Source: Paenibacillus sp. 19GGS1-52
GTDB taxonomy: Bacteria > Bacillota > Bacilli > Paenibacillales > Paenibacillaceae
Direction of reading: 5' to 3'
Assembly: GCF_022369515.1 (NCBI RefSeq)
Contig: NZ_CP059724.1
Span: forward strand, 3,286,001-3,350,000
Length of the DNA: 64,000 nucleotides
Part shown: positions 45,641 to 54,974 of the stretch, piece by piece
Layout: the number at the start of each line of letters is the position of its first letter
How positions within the stretch are numbered: the stretch's first letter is position 1
Notes under the pieces: generated by a model
The model's input: the letters and a program-made list of their open reading frames with translations, nothing else
The model's database searches: none
What the model was told of the DNA's origin: nothing
Made by a program: the position numbers and the translations under genes

Positions 45641-46349
45641 GAACCTGCATAAGCATTTCGGAAAGCTGGAAATATTGAAGGGCATTGATCTGGAGGTTAA
45701 AAAGGGCGAGGTCGTCGTAGTTATCGGCCCCAGTGGCTCTGGTAAAAGCACCCTGCTGCGCTGCTTGAATCTGCTTGAGCAGCCAACGGGTGGTGAGATT
45801 GCCTTTGAAGGTCATTCCATTACGACCAAGAAGCATGATATCAATGTGACTCGCGAGAAAATGGGGATGGTCTTCCAGCAATTCAACCTGTTCCCACACA
45901 AAACAGTGCTGCAAAATATTATGCTTGCCCCGCTCAAAGTAAAAAAACAGCAGCACAGTGAAGCAGAAAAAATTGCTGTTGAACTGCTGCGTACCGTAGG
46001 CCTAGAGGATAAAAAGGATGTTTATCCAGCCCAACTCTCCGGTGGACAGAAGCAACGGATTGCTATCGCCCGTGCGCTGGCGATGCAGCCGCATGTGATG
46101 CTCTTTGATGAACCCACCTCGGCGCTAGACCCGGAAATGGTCGGCGAGGTGCTGGAAGTTATGAAGAAGCTGGCTGAGGCTGGAATGACTATGGTTATAG
46201 TCACACACGAGATGGGATTTGCACGTGAAGTGGGTGACCGCATCCTTTTCATGGACGACGGTGTTATCGTCGAGCAGGGAACACCGGCAGAAGTATTCGG
46301 CAGTCCTAAACATGTGCGCACGAAAGATTTTTTAAGCAAGGTTCTATAA
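45627..46349 (+). CDS. Polar amino-acid ABC transporter, ATP-binding protein (GlnQ-like)
   Basis: A 240-residue ABC ATPase that powers uptake. Walker A is GPSGSGKST, the Q-loop is [18 protein letters not shown], the signature is [15 protein letters not shown], Walker B is [14 protein letters not shown], and the H-loop is [10 protein letters not shown]. The PHKTVLQNI segment is typical of the polar amino-acid group. It ends at a weak terminator. Confidence 0.93.
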   Translation: MIAVKNLHKHFGKLEILKGIDLEVKKGEVVVVIGPSGSGKSTLLRCLNLLEQPTGGEIAFEGHSITTKKHDINVTREKMGMVFQQFNLFPHKTVLQNIMLAPLKVKKQQHSEAEKIAVELLRTVGLEDKKDVYPAQLSGGQKQRIAIARALAMQPHVMLFDEPTSALDPEMVGEVLEVMKKLAEAGMTMVIVTHEMGFAREVGDRILFMDDGVIVEQGTPAEVFGSPKHVRTKDFLSKVL

Positions 46350-46358
46350 TAAGAATTG

Positions 46359-46395
46359 AAACGGCCTCGGAGTTGATTTCCGGCGGTCGTTTTTG
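46359..46395 (+). terminator. Terminator of the amino-acid transporter operon
   Basis: AAACGGCC pairs with GGTCGTTT (one G-T pair) and partly further inward with a bulge, followed by a short T tract. It lies between the ATPase gene and ppx. Confidence 0.6.
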
Positions 46396-46456
46396 GTTTA
46401 TAGACTCAAACCATGTATAATTAGGGGTCAAACAACCTGTAAAGGAGTACATACGC

Positions 46457-47986
46457 ATGAGAGATGATCTTTGCCGAATAGGCATTATCGATATTGGTTC
46501 CAACTCCATCCGCCTGGTGATCTATGATACGACCTCGGAAGGAGGTTACAAAATTATAAAGGAGTGTAAGTACTCCGCTCGCTTGAGTGAAAAGATTACG
46601 AAGGAGAGCAGGCTGGAGCAGCATGACATGGAGACGATTATTCCGGTCTTGCGCCAGTTTAAGGAGATCTGCGATGAATTTGAAGTCGATAAAATCCGTG
46701 CTGGAGCTACAGCGGCGATTCGCAATGCAGCTAACTCCGCCGAGATTATTGCTTTTTTATCAGAGGCAACCTCCATCCCCATCGAAGTAATCAGCGGACA
46801 TCAGGAGGCGTATTTTGGTTTCCTTGGTGTTATCAATGCCTTTGATGTAGAAGATGGTTTCGTCATCGATATTGGCGGCGGCAGTACAGAGATTACGCTT
46901 TTTCGTGGTCGGCGTTATCAACATAGTATCTCTTTCCCGTTCGGAGCTGTGAACACTAACAGTATGTTCGGCCAAGGCGGCAATTGGACTGCTGAGCAAG
47001 TACATAAACTTCAGGCTTATGTTATCGGCAGGCTGGTAGAGCATGAATGGTTGAGCACGGGCTCGGGACTACCTTTATTCGGCCTAGGAGGGACACTTCG
47101 TTCATTGGGTAAGCTGGATCAAAAAACACGGGATTATTCATTGCAAAATTCGCATGGATATACCATGCCTACGGAGACCATTGAACATTTTATGGCGACC
47201 TTGCCCTTAACGCCCTATGAGAAGCGCAAGGAGCTGGACGGGCTGTCCAAGAGCCGTGCCGATATCATCGTGTCAGGCCTAATTATTTTTCACACGGTGT
47301 ATCAGTATATTGGAGCCAGCTGTTCAGTGATCAGTGGGGAGGGTTTACGGGAGGGCATGCTGCATGATCTGCTAAATCCAGAGGAGCCGGTGAGGAACAG
47401 TGCGTTGGAATATAGCCTGAATACCATCATCCGCTTTGATATCCGCACCTCGAAAAGACATCTGGATCATATTTACAAGCTGGCTCATAGTCTGTTTGAA
47501 GCCTTTACGGTAGAGGGTGATAAGGTAGAACAGGACATGTTGATCTATGTGGCCACAATGCTTCACCGCACAGGGACCAATATCAATTATTATCAATCCA
47601 AGCGGCATACACGGTACTGGTTGATGAATTCACCGATTCGCGGGCTCACGCACCGCCAGCTTATCCTCTGTGCCTTGATAGCCTCCTATAGCACAAAAAG
47701 CCGGAAGCAGAAAATGTCCAATTTGCATAAGGACATCTTGCTAGCTTCCGACGATGAGTTGATTCATAAGCTGGGTGCTCTTGTCCAACTAAGTATTGCA
47801 CTGGACAGCAGCGAGATTGGTATTGTCAGCGACTTGAAGGCTGATCTGCACGGCAACAATCTCAGTCTTGAGTTGCAGGGCGCTCCAGCACTTCTAATCG
47901 GTCTGGAAGACATTGAGAACGCTCTGAAGGCGTTCAGGAGTGCTTGGTCGGTAAAGGTAAAGCTCGGTTTTCCTTCCAACGGGTAA
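46457..47986 (+). CDS. ppx: Exopolyphosphatase (Ppx/GppA family)
   Basis: Releases phosphate from polyphosphate chains or, in relatives, hydrolyses pppGpp. It is 509 residues long. The N-terminal sugar-kinase-like fold has IDIGSNSIRLVIYD, RAGATAAIRNAANS, VIDIGGGSTEITLF and GLGGTLRSLGKL. A C-terminal HD-like domain from about residue 320 includes the HLDHIYKLAHSLFEAF helix. AAAGGAG is the ribosome site. Its last 53 bp overlap, tail to tail, the end of ppk1 on the other strand, the enzyme that makes its substrate. Confidence 0.9.
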   Translation: MRDDLCRIGIIDIGSNSIRLVIYDTTSEGGYKIIKECKYSARLSEKITKESRLEQHDMETIIPVLRQFKEICDEFEVDKIRAGATAAIRNAANSAEIIAFLSEATSIPIEVISGHQEAYFGFLGVINAFDVEDGFVIDIGGGSTEITLFRGRRYQHSISFPFGAVNTNSMFGQGGNWTAEQVHKLQAYVIGRLVEHEWLSTGSGLPLFGLGGTLRSLGKLDQKTRDYSLQNSHGYTMPTETIEHFMATLPLTPYEKRKELDGLSKSRADIIVSGLIIFHTVYQYIGASCSVISGEGLREGMLHDLLNPEEPVRNSALEYSLNTIIRFDIRTSKRHLDHIYKLAHSLFEAFTVEGDKVEQDMLIYVATMLHRTGTNINYYQSKRHTRYWLMNSPIRGLTHRQLILCALIASYSTKSRKQKMSNLHKDILLASDDELIHKLGALVQLSIALDSSEIGIVSDLKADLHGNNLSLELQGAPALLIGLEDIENALKAFRSAWSVKVKLGFPSNG

Positions 47987-50048
47987 CATCCATGGCAACG
48001 AACTGGCTCCGGAAAGGGGCCTTTTTGTCGTCTGCACGTACATAATATCCATTAGCCTGCAGGAAGCTGGATTTCACATTATCTTTTAGGGACAGATCAA
48101 GAATCTTGACAATCTGTTTCCGAATATTGGTGTCATGCACTGGGCACATCAGCTCGATCCGCCGGGTAAGGTTACGTGTCATCCAGTCAGCACTTGATAG
48201 ATAAACCTCTGGTTTCCCGCCATTCTCGAAATAATAAATACGCGAGTGTTCCAGAAAACGGTCAACGATACTGCGAACAGTAATTCGCTCGCTTAAGCCT
48301 TCGATTCCCGGACGCAGACAGCAAACGCCACGTACAATCAAATCTATGGAAACACCAGCCTGAGCTGAACTGTACAAATCATCAATAACCTGTTGATTCG
48401 ACAGTGAATTCATCTTGGCAATGATGCGTGCAGGACGACCTGCGGCAGCATGCTCAGCCTCTCGATGCATTAAGTTCTGCAATGACTGGCTCATGTTGGT
48501 TGGTGCAACGATGAAAGAATTCCAGTCATAATTAGCAGAATAACCGGTCATCTGATTGAACAATTCTGAAGCATCAAGTCCAATGTCTGCTTGGGCGGTG
48601 AACAAGCTAAGGTCCGTATAGGCCTTGGCCGTACTGTCATTATAGTTGCCTGTACCCACATGTACGTAACGGCGTAACTCATTGCCTTCTTGGCGGACAA
48701 TCAGCGTAATTTTCGCATGAGTTTTGAGACCAACCAGACCATAAACAACGTGACAGCCCGATTGCTCAAGCTTTCGTGCCCAGGCAATGTTCCGTTCTTC
48801 ATCAAATCTAGCCTTCAGCTCCACTACTACCGTTACCTGCTTACCTGATTCAGCAGCGTTTGCCAGAGCGGTGATTAGTGGAGATTTGCCGCTGACCCGA
48901 TAAAGAGTCATTTTAATGGCCATTACCTGCTCATCCTCGGATGCTTGAGTGATGAAGTCCGTCATTGCATCAAATGATTCATAAGGGTGGTAGACCAACA
49001 CATCACGTTCGCGCAATACCTCGAAGAAATCCTCGTTCTCATCGAATTCAGCCGGATAGAGAGGTTCGATGGGCGGGTAATGCAAATAGCTGAAGCCTTT
49101 CAAACTTCCGGCAAAATTACGCAGGAAGCTCAGATCCAGCGGACCTTCAATTTCAAAAACGAAGTCTTCGATTTCAAATTCAGCCTGCAGTTGTTCCAAG
49201 GCATAGGGATGAATTCCTTTTTGTACCTCCAGACGGGCAGGAACGCCCCGCCGCCGTTTGCGCAGTTCTTTTTCGATTTCCTCCAGTAGATCCTCTGCAC
49301 CTTCCTCATCGATGGTCAGATCAGAGTTGCGGGTTAACCGGAATTCACTAACAGCCACAGGTTCGTACCCACTAAAGAGAGTCTGAATGTGATGTCTGAT
49401 TACATCCTCGATGAAGACAAACTGCCGTTTCTTACTGTTAGCACGGTAGGGAAGAGGGATACATCTCGGCAAGTTGGACGGAATTTGCAAAATAGCAAAA
49501 TAGGGCTCGTCCTCGTGACTATTCTTGCTCGTAAGCACAACTGCCAAATAAATGAACTGGCTGTGGACGAGCGGAAAGGGCCGACTTTGATCGACAGCCA
49601 TCGGTGTAAGCACTGGGTAAATGATGTCCCGGTAATACTGTTCGATAGACTGCTCCTGGGCGTGGGTCATATCCGCATAATTAACAAATACAACGCCTTC
49701 TTTATGTAAACCCCGTGAGATGCCTTGGAACGTACGGTATTGGTCGGCAATAATTTTGCTGACTCGTTTGATCAAGCGTTTATGCAGCCCTGATGGCGTA
49801 TAACCCGTGAAATCTTTTTTCATGTAGCCCGCTCGGATCTGATCCTGAATCCCGGCTACACGGACACTGATGAATTCATCCAGATTGCTGGATACGATCG
49901 CCAGAAACTTGGCCCGCTCCATCAGTGGATTGTCTGGGTCTTGTGCTTCCTGCAACACGCGGCGGTTAAATTCGATCCAGCTTAAATCCCTGTTGAGGTA
50001 AGCAGTAGCTGGACTACTCTGGTTGATTTTTGTCTCTTCTGTATTCAT
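47934..50048 (-). CDS. ppk1: Polyphosphate kinase 1
   Basis: Reversibly transfers the terminal phosphate of ATP to polyphosphate, 704 residues. The N-terminal domain has YLNRDLSWIEFNRRVLQEA and LAIVSSNLDEFISVRVAG. The catalytic part has LLYRVSGKSPLI-like text (MTLYRVSGKSPLITALANAAESGKQVTVVVELKARFDEE by segments) and the autophosphorylated His in the region GLKTHAKITLIVRQE, followed by YVHVGTGNYND. The 3' end overlaps ppx by 53 bp in convergent orientation, so mature transcripts can pair over that stretch. AGGGTCC is a modest ribosome site. Confidence 0.95.
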   Translation of the reverse strand: MNTEETKINQSSPATAYLNRDLSWIEFNRRVLQEAQDPDNPLMERAKFLAIVSSNLDEFISVRVAGIQDQIRAGYMKKDFTGYTPSGLHKRLIKRVSKIIADQYRTFQGISRGLHKEGVVFVNYADMTHAQEQSIEQYYRDIIYPVLTPMAVDQSRPFPLVHSQFIYLAVVLTSKNSHEDEPYFAILQIPSNLPRCIPLPYRANSKKRQFVFIEDVIRHHIQTLFSGYEPVAVSEFRLTRNSDLTIDEEGAEDLLEEIEKELRKRRRGVPARLEVQKGIHPYALEQLQAEFEIEDFVFEIEGPLDLSFLRNFAGSLKGFSYLHYPPIEPLYPAEFDENEDFFEVLRERDVLVYHPYESFDAMTDFITQASEDEQVMAIKMTLYRVSGKSPLITALANAAESGKQVTVVVELKARFDEERNIAWARKLEQSGCHVVYGLVGLKTHAKITLIVRQEGNELRRYVHVGTGNYNDSTAKAYTDLSLFTAQADIGLDASELFNQMTGYSANYDWNSFIVAPTNMSQSLQNLMHREAEHAAAGRPARIIAKMNSLSNQQVIDDLYSSAQAGVSIDLIVRGVCCLRPGIEGLSERITVRSIVDRFLEHSRIYYFENGGKPEVYLSSADWMTRNLTRRIELMCPVHDTNIRKQIVKILDLSLKDNVKSSFLQANGYYVRADDKKAPFRSQFVAMDVTRWKENRALPLPTKHS

Positions 50049-50124
50049 GGACCCTCCAAGTATGATTCATTATCTAATATTCTCTATCGTATTCTATTAT
50101 TCTACCTTTTGACAAAGGGGGAAT

Positions 50125-50141
50125 TGTTAACGCTGTGTAAA
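50125..50141. promoter_or_regulatory. WalR-type box upstream of the LysM-3D gene
   Basis: TGTTAA-N5-TGTAAA at 50125-50141 matches the WalR consensus TGTWAH-N5-TGTWAH exactly. It lies 241 bp upstream of the LysM-3D gene and 77 bp upstream of ppk1 on the other side. Further down, TGTAAGATTTACA (near 50307-50319) is palindromic. Confidence 0.5.
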
Positions 50142-50381
50142 ATCTTTAGGGACTTTACTTGAATATTAAAAATTTATTGAACATTAGTTAACATAATTAA
50201 AATTATGTAACCTTTTATACTTTAAAATCACTAGGAAAAAGCTATATATTTCAAAATGGTAACAATTTCATGTGCATAGGTTACAAAGTTGTGATATATT
50301 TATTTTTGTAAGATTTACACAGTTCTATACCAGATTGAAGCAGTACATAGATTCAAAGCGCATAGAAACTAGGAGGTAAGC
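50142..50381 (+). other. Long AT-rich leader of the LysM-3D gene
   Basis: About 240 bp with several TTACA/TGTAA words (GTTAACAT, ATGTAACC, GGTTACAAAG, TGTAAGATTTACA). It has no gene and no riboswitch that I recognise. In particular, I looked for a c-di-AMP (ydaO-type) leader and saw no convincing match. Confidence 0.35.
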
Positions 50382-51053
50382 ATGAAAATTAAATTCAGAA
50401 CGATTAAAGCCATAGCGGCTGTTATGGGAATCAGTGCATTATTGCACGCAGTTCCTGCACAAGCAGACAGCATTCATATTGTAAAAGAAGGAAATACCTA
50501 TTACTCACTGTCTAAGCAATACGGTGTCGGAATGAATGAATTGATGAAGGCAAACCCTAAAGTTGCACCCTTAAATATGTACCCTGGTCTTAAAATAACA
50601 GTTCCTGGTCAACTGGCAGCTAAGGCAGTAGCCTCTGCGAAAGTACTAACTGACAGTTCCTCGGCAATTTCAGCTAGTTTCAATGTGGAGCCTGATTCCA
50701 AAAAGGTAGAAGCATGGGGCAAGGTATTCAGCTATGACAAAACCTTGCAGGTAAAAGCTACAGCTTATTCCTCCGCAAGCAGCGAGAATGGAATATGGGG
50801 TGCGGTCGATTACTTTGGTAATGCACTGAAGCTTGGGACTATCGCCGTTGATCCTAGTGTAATTCCAATGGGCACCAAGGTATTGGTAACGGGTTATTCA
50901 CACCCGGGCCTGCCTAAACTCGCTTTCGTGGCAACAGCAACTGATCAAGGAAGCGCAATAAAGGGTAACCGTATTGATATCTTTATTCCTGGAAGCCAAA
51001 GCTTTGTGTCCGATTTTGGATTTCAGTATGTACAACTATATGTAATTCAATAA
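50382..51053 (+). CDS. Secreted LysM and 3D-domain cell-wall protein (YocH-like)
   Basis: A 223-residue exported protein. The signal peptide ends near AQA (residue 28). One LysM domain at about residues 32-76 (IHIVKEGNTYYSLSKQYGVGMNELMKANP, in segments) binds peptidoglycan. The C-terminal 3D domain has the acidic residues of the MltA-like fold: KATAYSS, GTIAVDPSVIPMGTKVLV and ATDQGSAIKGNRIDIFI. This is the layout of B. subtilis YocH, a WalRK-controlled wall hydrolase. The last 3D Asp motif reads TDQGSAIKG, where relatives have DTGGAIKG, so the third acidic position is shifted or replaced. AGGAGG precedes the ATG. Confidence 0.88.
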   Translation: MKIKFRTIKAIAAVMGISALLHAVPAQADSIHIVKEGNTYYSLSKQYGVGMNELMKANPKVAPLNMYPGLKITVPGQLAAKAVASAKVLTDSSSAISASFNVEPDSKKVEAWGKVFSYDKTLQVKATAYSSASSENGIWGAVDYFGNALKLGTIAVDPSVIPMGTKVLVTGYSHPGLPKLAFVATATDQGSAIKGNRIDIFIPGSQSFVSDFGFQYVQLYVIQ

Positions 51054-51091
51054 AGAGACCTGAAATTCCTGCAAATTGTCTATAAAGTTGC

Positions 51092-51134
51092 AAAAGAAAC
51101 GGAGGATGCCCTTAGTGGTGCCTCCGTTTCTTTT
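51092..51134. terminator. Bidirectional terminator between the LysM-3D and deacetylase genes
   Basis: A perfect 14-bp stem (AAAAGAAACGGAGG against CCTCCGTTTCTTTT) spans a 15-nt loop, with T-rich sequence following on the plus strand and A-rich on the other. Confidence 0.88.
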
Positions 51135-52014
51135 ATTTATTTTTGGATACCTGTAGCATTTGCGGTACCGTCACAAAAGTATACCCTCGTTTACGCATAA
51201 TCGTGATCACTTCAGGGAGCGCCTGAATCGTCCCTCTAAGATTACTTCCTCGTCCACCACCACCATGCTGCAGTATGATAGATCCTTTTCCGGCATGCGA
51301 CAGAATGTTATTTCTTACCTGCGCCTTGGAAAGCCCCCTCCAATCCAGAGAGTCTACGTTCCAATTGACAAGCTTATAACCACGTGCTTTCGCCCACCTC
51401 AGCTGCTGCTCACTGATATCTCCATAGGGTGGCCGAATCAGCCGAGGCTTATAACCCGCCAGAGCTTGCAGGACATTTTCTGTTCTAATAATTTCGGATC
51501 TAAAATCAATCAGCGTAAGCTTTACGAATTGTGGATGATTATAAGAGTGGTTGCCGACAACGTGGCCCTCGCGAATCATTCTTGCTACTAGTTCGGGGTG
51601 TTTCTTCGCCCGGCTGCCCACAACAAAAAAAGTCGCCTTTACATGGTACTTCTTCAGAACGTCGAGTACCTGTGGGGTAAACCTTGGGTCAGGCACATCA
51701 TCAAAAGTAAGAGCGATAATTTTACTACGGGGGCCTTTGGTCATAATTGTCTCGGGATATTTGCGAAGAAGCTGGCTTAGAGAGAGCCCTTTAGAATTTT
51801 TGCGGGATTGGGTAGCCGATGCAGCAGAGGAAGTACCTGCCGAAACGGCCTGTTCTTCAGGTACAGTAGAAGATTGTGTAACTTTAGAGTCCAGAGTTAC
51901 TTCAGATTCCTGCAAGTCGGCTGAAGCTAGCCCTGAAGCAGAGAACGGACAGAGTAGGGCAATAATTGCGCTCCATATGATGATTTGCTTCCAACCTCTA
52001 TGCCGATTATCCAT
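51133..52014 (-). CDS. Polysaccharide deacetylase (NodB domain)
   Basis: A 293-residue exported CE4 enzyme with an N-terminal hydrophobic signal (IIIWSAIIALLCPFSASGLA) and a Ser/Thr-rich linker to about residue 85. The NodB domain has ALTFDDVPDPRFTP with the metal Asp and catalytic Asp, HSYNHPQF with the two metal His, and IRPPYGD, WNVDSLDWRG and GSIILQHGGG. Gly of the usual TFDDGPD motif is replaced by Val. The metal ligands are intact, so activity is expected. Likely substrate is peptidoglycan or chitin-like N-acetyl sugars. The stop lies within the terminator shared with the LysM-3D gene. Confidence 0.88.
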   Translation of the reverse strand: MDNRHRGWKQIIIWSAIIALLCPFSASGLASADLQESEVTLDSKVTQSSTVPEEQAVSAGTSSAASATQSRKNSKGLSLSQLLRKYPETIMTKGPRSKIIALTFDDVPDPRFTPQVLDVLKKYHVKATFFVVGSRAKKHPELVARMIREGHVVGNHSYNHPQFVKLTLIDFRSEIIRTENVLQALAGYKPRLIRPPYGDISEQQLRWAKARGYKLVNWNVDSLDWRGLSKAQVRNNILSHAGKGSIILQHGGGGRGSNLRGTIQALPEVITIMRKRGYTFVTVPQMLQVSKNK

Positions 52015-52191
52015 CTCCTGATGCCTCCTGTTACCCCTAAATGCTGTAATTTTCTACCTTTGTTATCTCCATTGGAGACGGGAATTATGCTTGGTATCAA
52101 CCTTTTCGGTTAATATTTCTTGCTGTATACTAAATATTAAGGAACAGTTGCCAGTACCACAAACTTAGGGATGGGAAGGACGGAGACAGGG

Positions 52192-53232
52192 ATGTCGGAT
52201 TTGTTTACACCTTATGAATTAAGAGGACTAACGCTAAGAAATCGGATTGTTATGCCACCGATGTGTCAGTATGCAGTGGAGAAACAGGATGGCATGCCAA
52301 ACGAGTGGCATTTTGTCCATTATGTCAGCCGTGCGGTTGGAGGGACTGGCTTTATTATTGTAGAAATGACCGGTATACATCCGGATGGACGAATTACCAG
52401 GCATGACACCGGTATCTGGAGTGATGACCATATTGAGGCTTATCGTAAGATTACGGATAGTGTTCACGCTTCTGGCGCCAAGATCGCAGTTCAGTTGGGA
52501 CATGCTGGCCGCAAAGCAATAGATGCCGAACCGCCTGTCGCCCCTTCCGCAATTGCCTTCGATGCTAACTCCAAGACCCCTCAGGCTCTTTCCAAGGCAG
52601 GTATCGTCGAGTTGATCGAAGCTTATGCTGAAGGGGCGCGCAGAGCGGTACAGGCCGGATTTGATACTGTGGAAATCCATGGAGCCCATGGCTACTTAAT
52701 TCACCAGTTCCATTCGCCGCTGACAAATATCAGAGAGGATGAGTATGGAGCTGATCTTGCCCTTTTTGGCGAACAGGTTGTCACAGCCGTTAGAAATGTC
52801 CTGCCTGCTGATATGCCTTTGCTAATGAGAATTTCCGCTAAGGAGTATGTGAACGGGGGATATGATGAAGCCTACGCTCTGGAGATCTGCCGACGCTATA
52901 AAGACGCAGGAGTGGACATGTTCCACGTTTCTTCAGGAGGAGAAGGTCCGATTGGCTCGAATGGCGGTCCTAATGCGGGGTCTGCCTACCAAGTGAATCT
53001 TGCAGAATTTATCCGTAGTGGTTTGCAGGTCCCTGTGATTGCGGTGGGTCGTCTGGATTCGTACCCGGTGGCCCAGTCTATTATCGCTGAAGAACAAGCA
53101 GAGCTTGTTGCCGTTGGTCGCGGGATGCTAAGTGATCCTTATTGGGCTTTACATGCGGAAGAAGCGCTAGGAAGCGTACAGAACGTCCCTAAGCCTTATG
53201 AACGTGGCATATGGAATAGAAGTAGACTCTAA
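52192..53232 (+). CDS. NADPH:flavin oxidoreductase, YqjM-like old yellow enzyme
   Basis: An FMN-dependent ene-reductase, 346 residues. The N-terminal LFTPYELRGLTLRNRIVMPPMCQYAV gives Cys25 and Tyr27, equivalent to the redox-tuning Cys26 and Tyr28 of YqjM. HAGRKA, the HGAHGYLIHQFHSPLTN substrate/FMN segment, and AVGRGMLSDPYWALHA are also conserved. The start is ATG 52192 after CGGAGAC; an earlier ATG at 52171 overlaps poor sequence. Natural substrate unknown. A bonus observation is that pyrK begins 80 bp downstream on the same strand. Confidence 0.92.
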   Translation: MSDLFTPYELRGLTLRNRIVMPPMCQYAVEKQDGMPNEWHFVHYVSRAVGGTGFIIVEMTGIHPDGRITRHDTGIWSDDHIEAYRKITDSVHASGAKIAVQLGHAGRKAIDAEPPVAPSAIAFDANSKTPQALSKAGIVELIEAYAEGARRAVQAGFDTVEIHGAHGYLIHQFHSPLTNIREDEYGADLALFGEQVVTAVRNVLPADMPLLMRISAKEYVNGGYDEAYALEICRRYKDAGVDMFHVSSGGEGPIGSNGGPNAGSAYQVNLAEFIRSGLQVPVIAVGRLDSYPVAQSIIAEEQAELVAVGRGMLSDPYWALHAEEALGSVQNVPKPYERGIWNRSRL

Positions 53233-53311
53233 TTTGTGTGAAGTATGTCACAGAATTTTAGTTCCTTCTAAGGCATGGTTATTAAGATTAAATTTGAAGG
53301 AGCTTGATAAC

Positions 53312-54015
53312 GTGGCGACGGTTATAAGTAACGAGCGGCTAACAGACGGAGTATATCACCTCAGAGTGGCGGGGAATTACGGCGGTGAAATGGGTCAATT
53401 CTACATGCTGCGGGCATGGGGAGCCTATCCACTTCTTTCCAGACCGCTTAGCATACATCAAGTGAACGATGATGGTGTTGAATTTTTGTATCACGTTGTA
53501 GGTGAAGGAACAAAGATATTGGCTGAATTAAATCCCGGAGATCCTATAGGACTGGAAGGACCGTTTGGCAGTGGATTCCCTAAGGTGGAAGGTAAAGTTG
53601 CTCTTGTGGGTGGGGGATCGGGATTGCCCCGCTTTATTATTGCGCCCAAGAACTGCCCGGCTGCGATGTGTTTCTGGGCTTTAGCCGCCAGGCTTTTCGG
53701 GAGGAAGCCTTCCGCCCTCTGGCAGCTGAACTTATGGTGAATGTCGGTGGATTAATTTTAGATAGTGTTGATTTCACACAATATGATCATGTATTTGTCT
53801 GCGGACCACATCCGATGTTAAAGGCGGCACAGCTAAAGGCAATTGCTGCTGAAAGCTCAGGCAGCCAGACGAATGTCTATCTGTCGCTAGAGAACCGGAT
53901 GGCCTGCGGGATTGGTGCTTGTCTTGTCTGCAGCGTATCGTGTCGTGACGGCCAACGGAAGGCTTGTGCGGACGGTCCTGTCTTTCGGTCAGAGGAGGTA
54001 TTATTCCATGACTAA
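53312..54015 (+). pseudogene. pyrK: Dihydroorotate dehydrogenase electron-transfer subunit, frameshifted
   Basis: PyrK (FAD and 2Fe-2S) passes electrons from PyrD to NAD+. The first part (GTG 53312, after AAGGAG) has MGQFYMLRAW and the FAD motif RPLSIH, and reads to LVGGG. There a G tract at 53612-53616 has five G where the family reading needs six. One base inserted restores GIGIAPLYYCAQELPGCDVFLGFSRQAF, then HVFVCGPHPML and the cluster [13 protein letters not shown]...C. Without it, translation runs out of frame to a stop at 53740. The end overlaps pyrD by 8 bp. Sequencing error, phase variation and gene loss are all possible. Confidence 0.85.
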
Positions 54016-54940
54016 TATGAGCGCAAGCATTGGTAATGTGTATTTCAAAAATCCGATTGTGATGGCCTCCGGAACTTTCGGCTTTGGCCGGGAATATGGC
54101 AACCTCTATGATTTATCCTGTCTAGGCGGAATTTCCGGAAAAGGTCTTACACTTCACCCTAAAGCTGGAAATCCTGGAACCCGTGTATATGAAACAGCTT
54201 CAGGTATGTTGAACAGCGTTGGACTTGAGAATCCGGGGATCGCTGCATTTTTGGAAAAAGAATGCCCACACTGGGAGACACTCGACACAGCGCGCATCGT
54301 TAATCTGGGCGGAAATACCCTTCAGGATTATGTCACGGGAGCAGAGATGATTCAGCAAGATGCGGATGCTCGTGAACGCTCAGGCAACGTTGCAGTTGAT
54401 ATGATCGAGCTCAATATTTCCTGCCCTAATGTAAAGGAAGGCGGAATCGCATTTGGTGTTAAGACCGTTGCTGCACAAGAGGTAGTTCGTGCTGTGAGAC
54501 GAGCTACGAAGCTGCCGCTTGCCGTGAAGCTTTCTCCAAACGCAGAGGATATTGCTGTGATGGCCCAGATGTGTCAGGAGGAGGGTGCTGACGCAGTTTC
54601 ACTCATTAATACAATCTCCGGTATGAAGATTGATGTCCGCCGGCGCAGCAGCGTTTTTAATAATCTGTATGCTGGATTATCTGGACCGGCGATTAAACCA
54701 GTGGCCTTGCGTATGGTGCATCAGGTTGCACAGCGAGTTACCATTCCGATCATCGGAATGGGTGGAATTACCTCTGCTACAGATATTATTGAATTTATTA
54801 TGGCCGGAGCGACGGTTATTCAAGTAGGAACCTATAATTTTATGAATCTGCGGGCAGGCAGCACGCTAGTTGAAGAGCTGGAGCAGTTTATGATTCAAGA
54901 AAGCATCAGCTCATTGGACGAAATTCGCGGAATCATCTAA
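54008..54940 (+). CDS. pyrD: Dihydroorotate dehydrogenase B, catalytic subunit
   Basis: Class 1B dihydroorotate dehydrogenase of pyrimidine synthesis, 310 residues, FMN-containing. [19 protein letters not shown] is the N-terminal lid region. [13 protein letters not shown] contains the family's active-site Cys environment, and [26 protein letters not shown] and [11 protein letters not shown] line the barrel. The start is ATG 54008 after GAGGAGG, overlapping pyrK; longer frames upstream lie in pyrK. Being the NAD-linked class, it normally needs PyrK, which is frameshifted here. Confidence 0.94.
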   Translation: MTNMSASIGNVYFKNPIVMASGTFGFGREYGNLYDLSCLGGISGKGLTLHPKAGNPGTRVYETASGMLNSVGLENPGIAAFLEKECPHWETLDTARIVNLGGNTLQDYVTGAEMIQQDADARERSGNVAVDMIELNISCPNVKEGGIAFGVKTVAAQEVVRAVRRATKLPLAVKLSPNAEDIAVMAQMCQEEGADAVSLINTISGMKIDVRRRSSVFNNLYAGLSGPAIKPVALRMVHQVAQRVTIPIIGMGGITSATDIIEFIMAGATVIQVGTYNFMNLRAGSTLVEELEQFMIQESISSLDEIRGII

Positions 54941-54974
54941 AGAACTAATAAAATAGAAGGGGGAAAGCTGATAC

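Noticed and set aside
50142..50381. A c-di-AMP riboswitch ahead of the LysM-3D gene, since such genes often have one.
   Set aside because: I could not find the conserved core motifs or a terminator stem before the start codon.
53605..53625. Programmed ribosomal frameshifting to make full-length PyrK.
   Set aside because: The tract is a plain G run with no slippery heptamer context, downstream stem or internal Shine-Dalgarno that I can see. Error or slippage is simpler.
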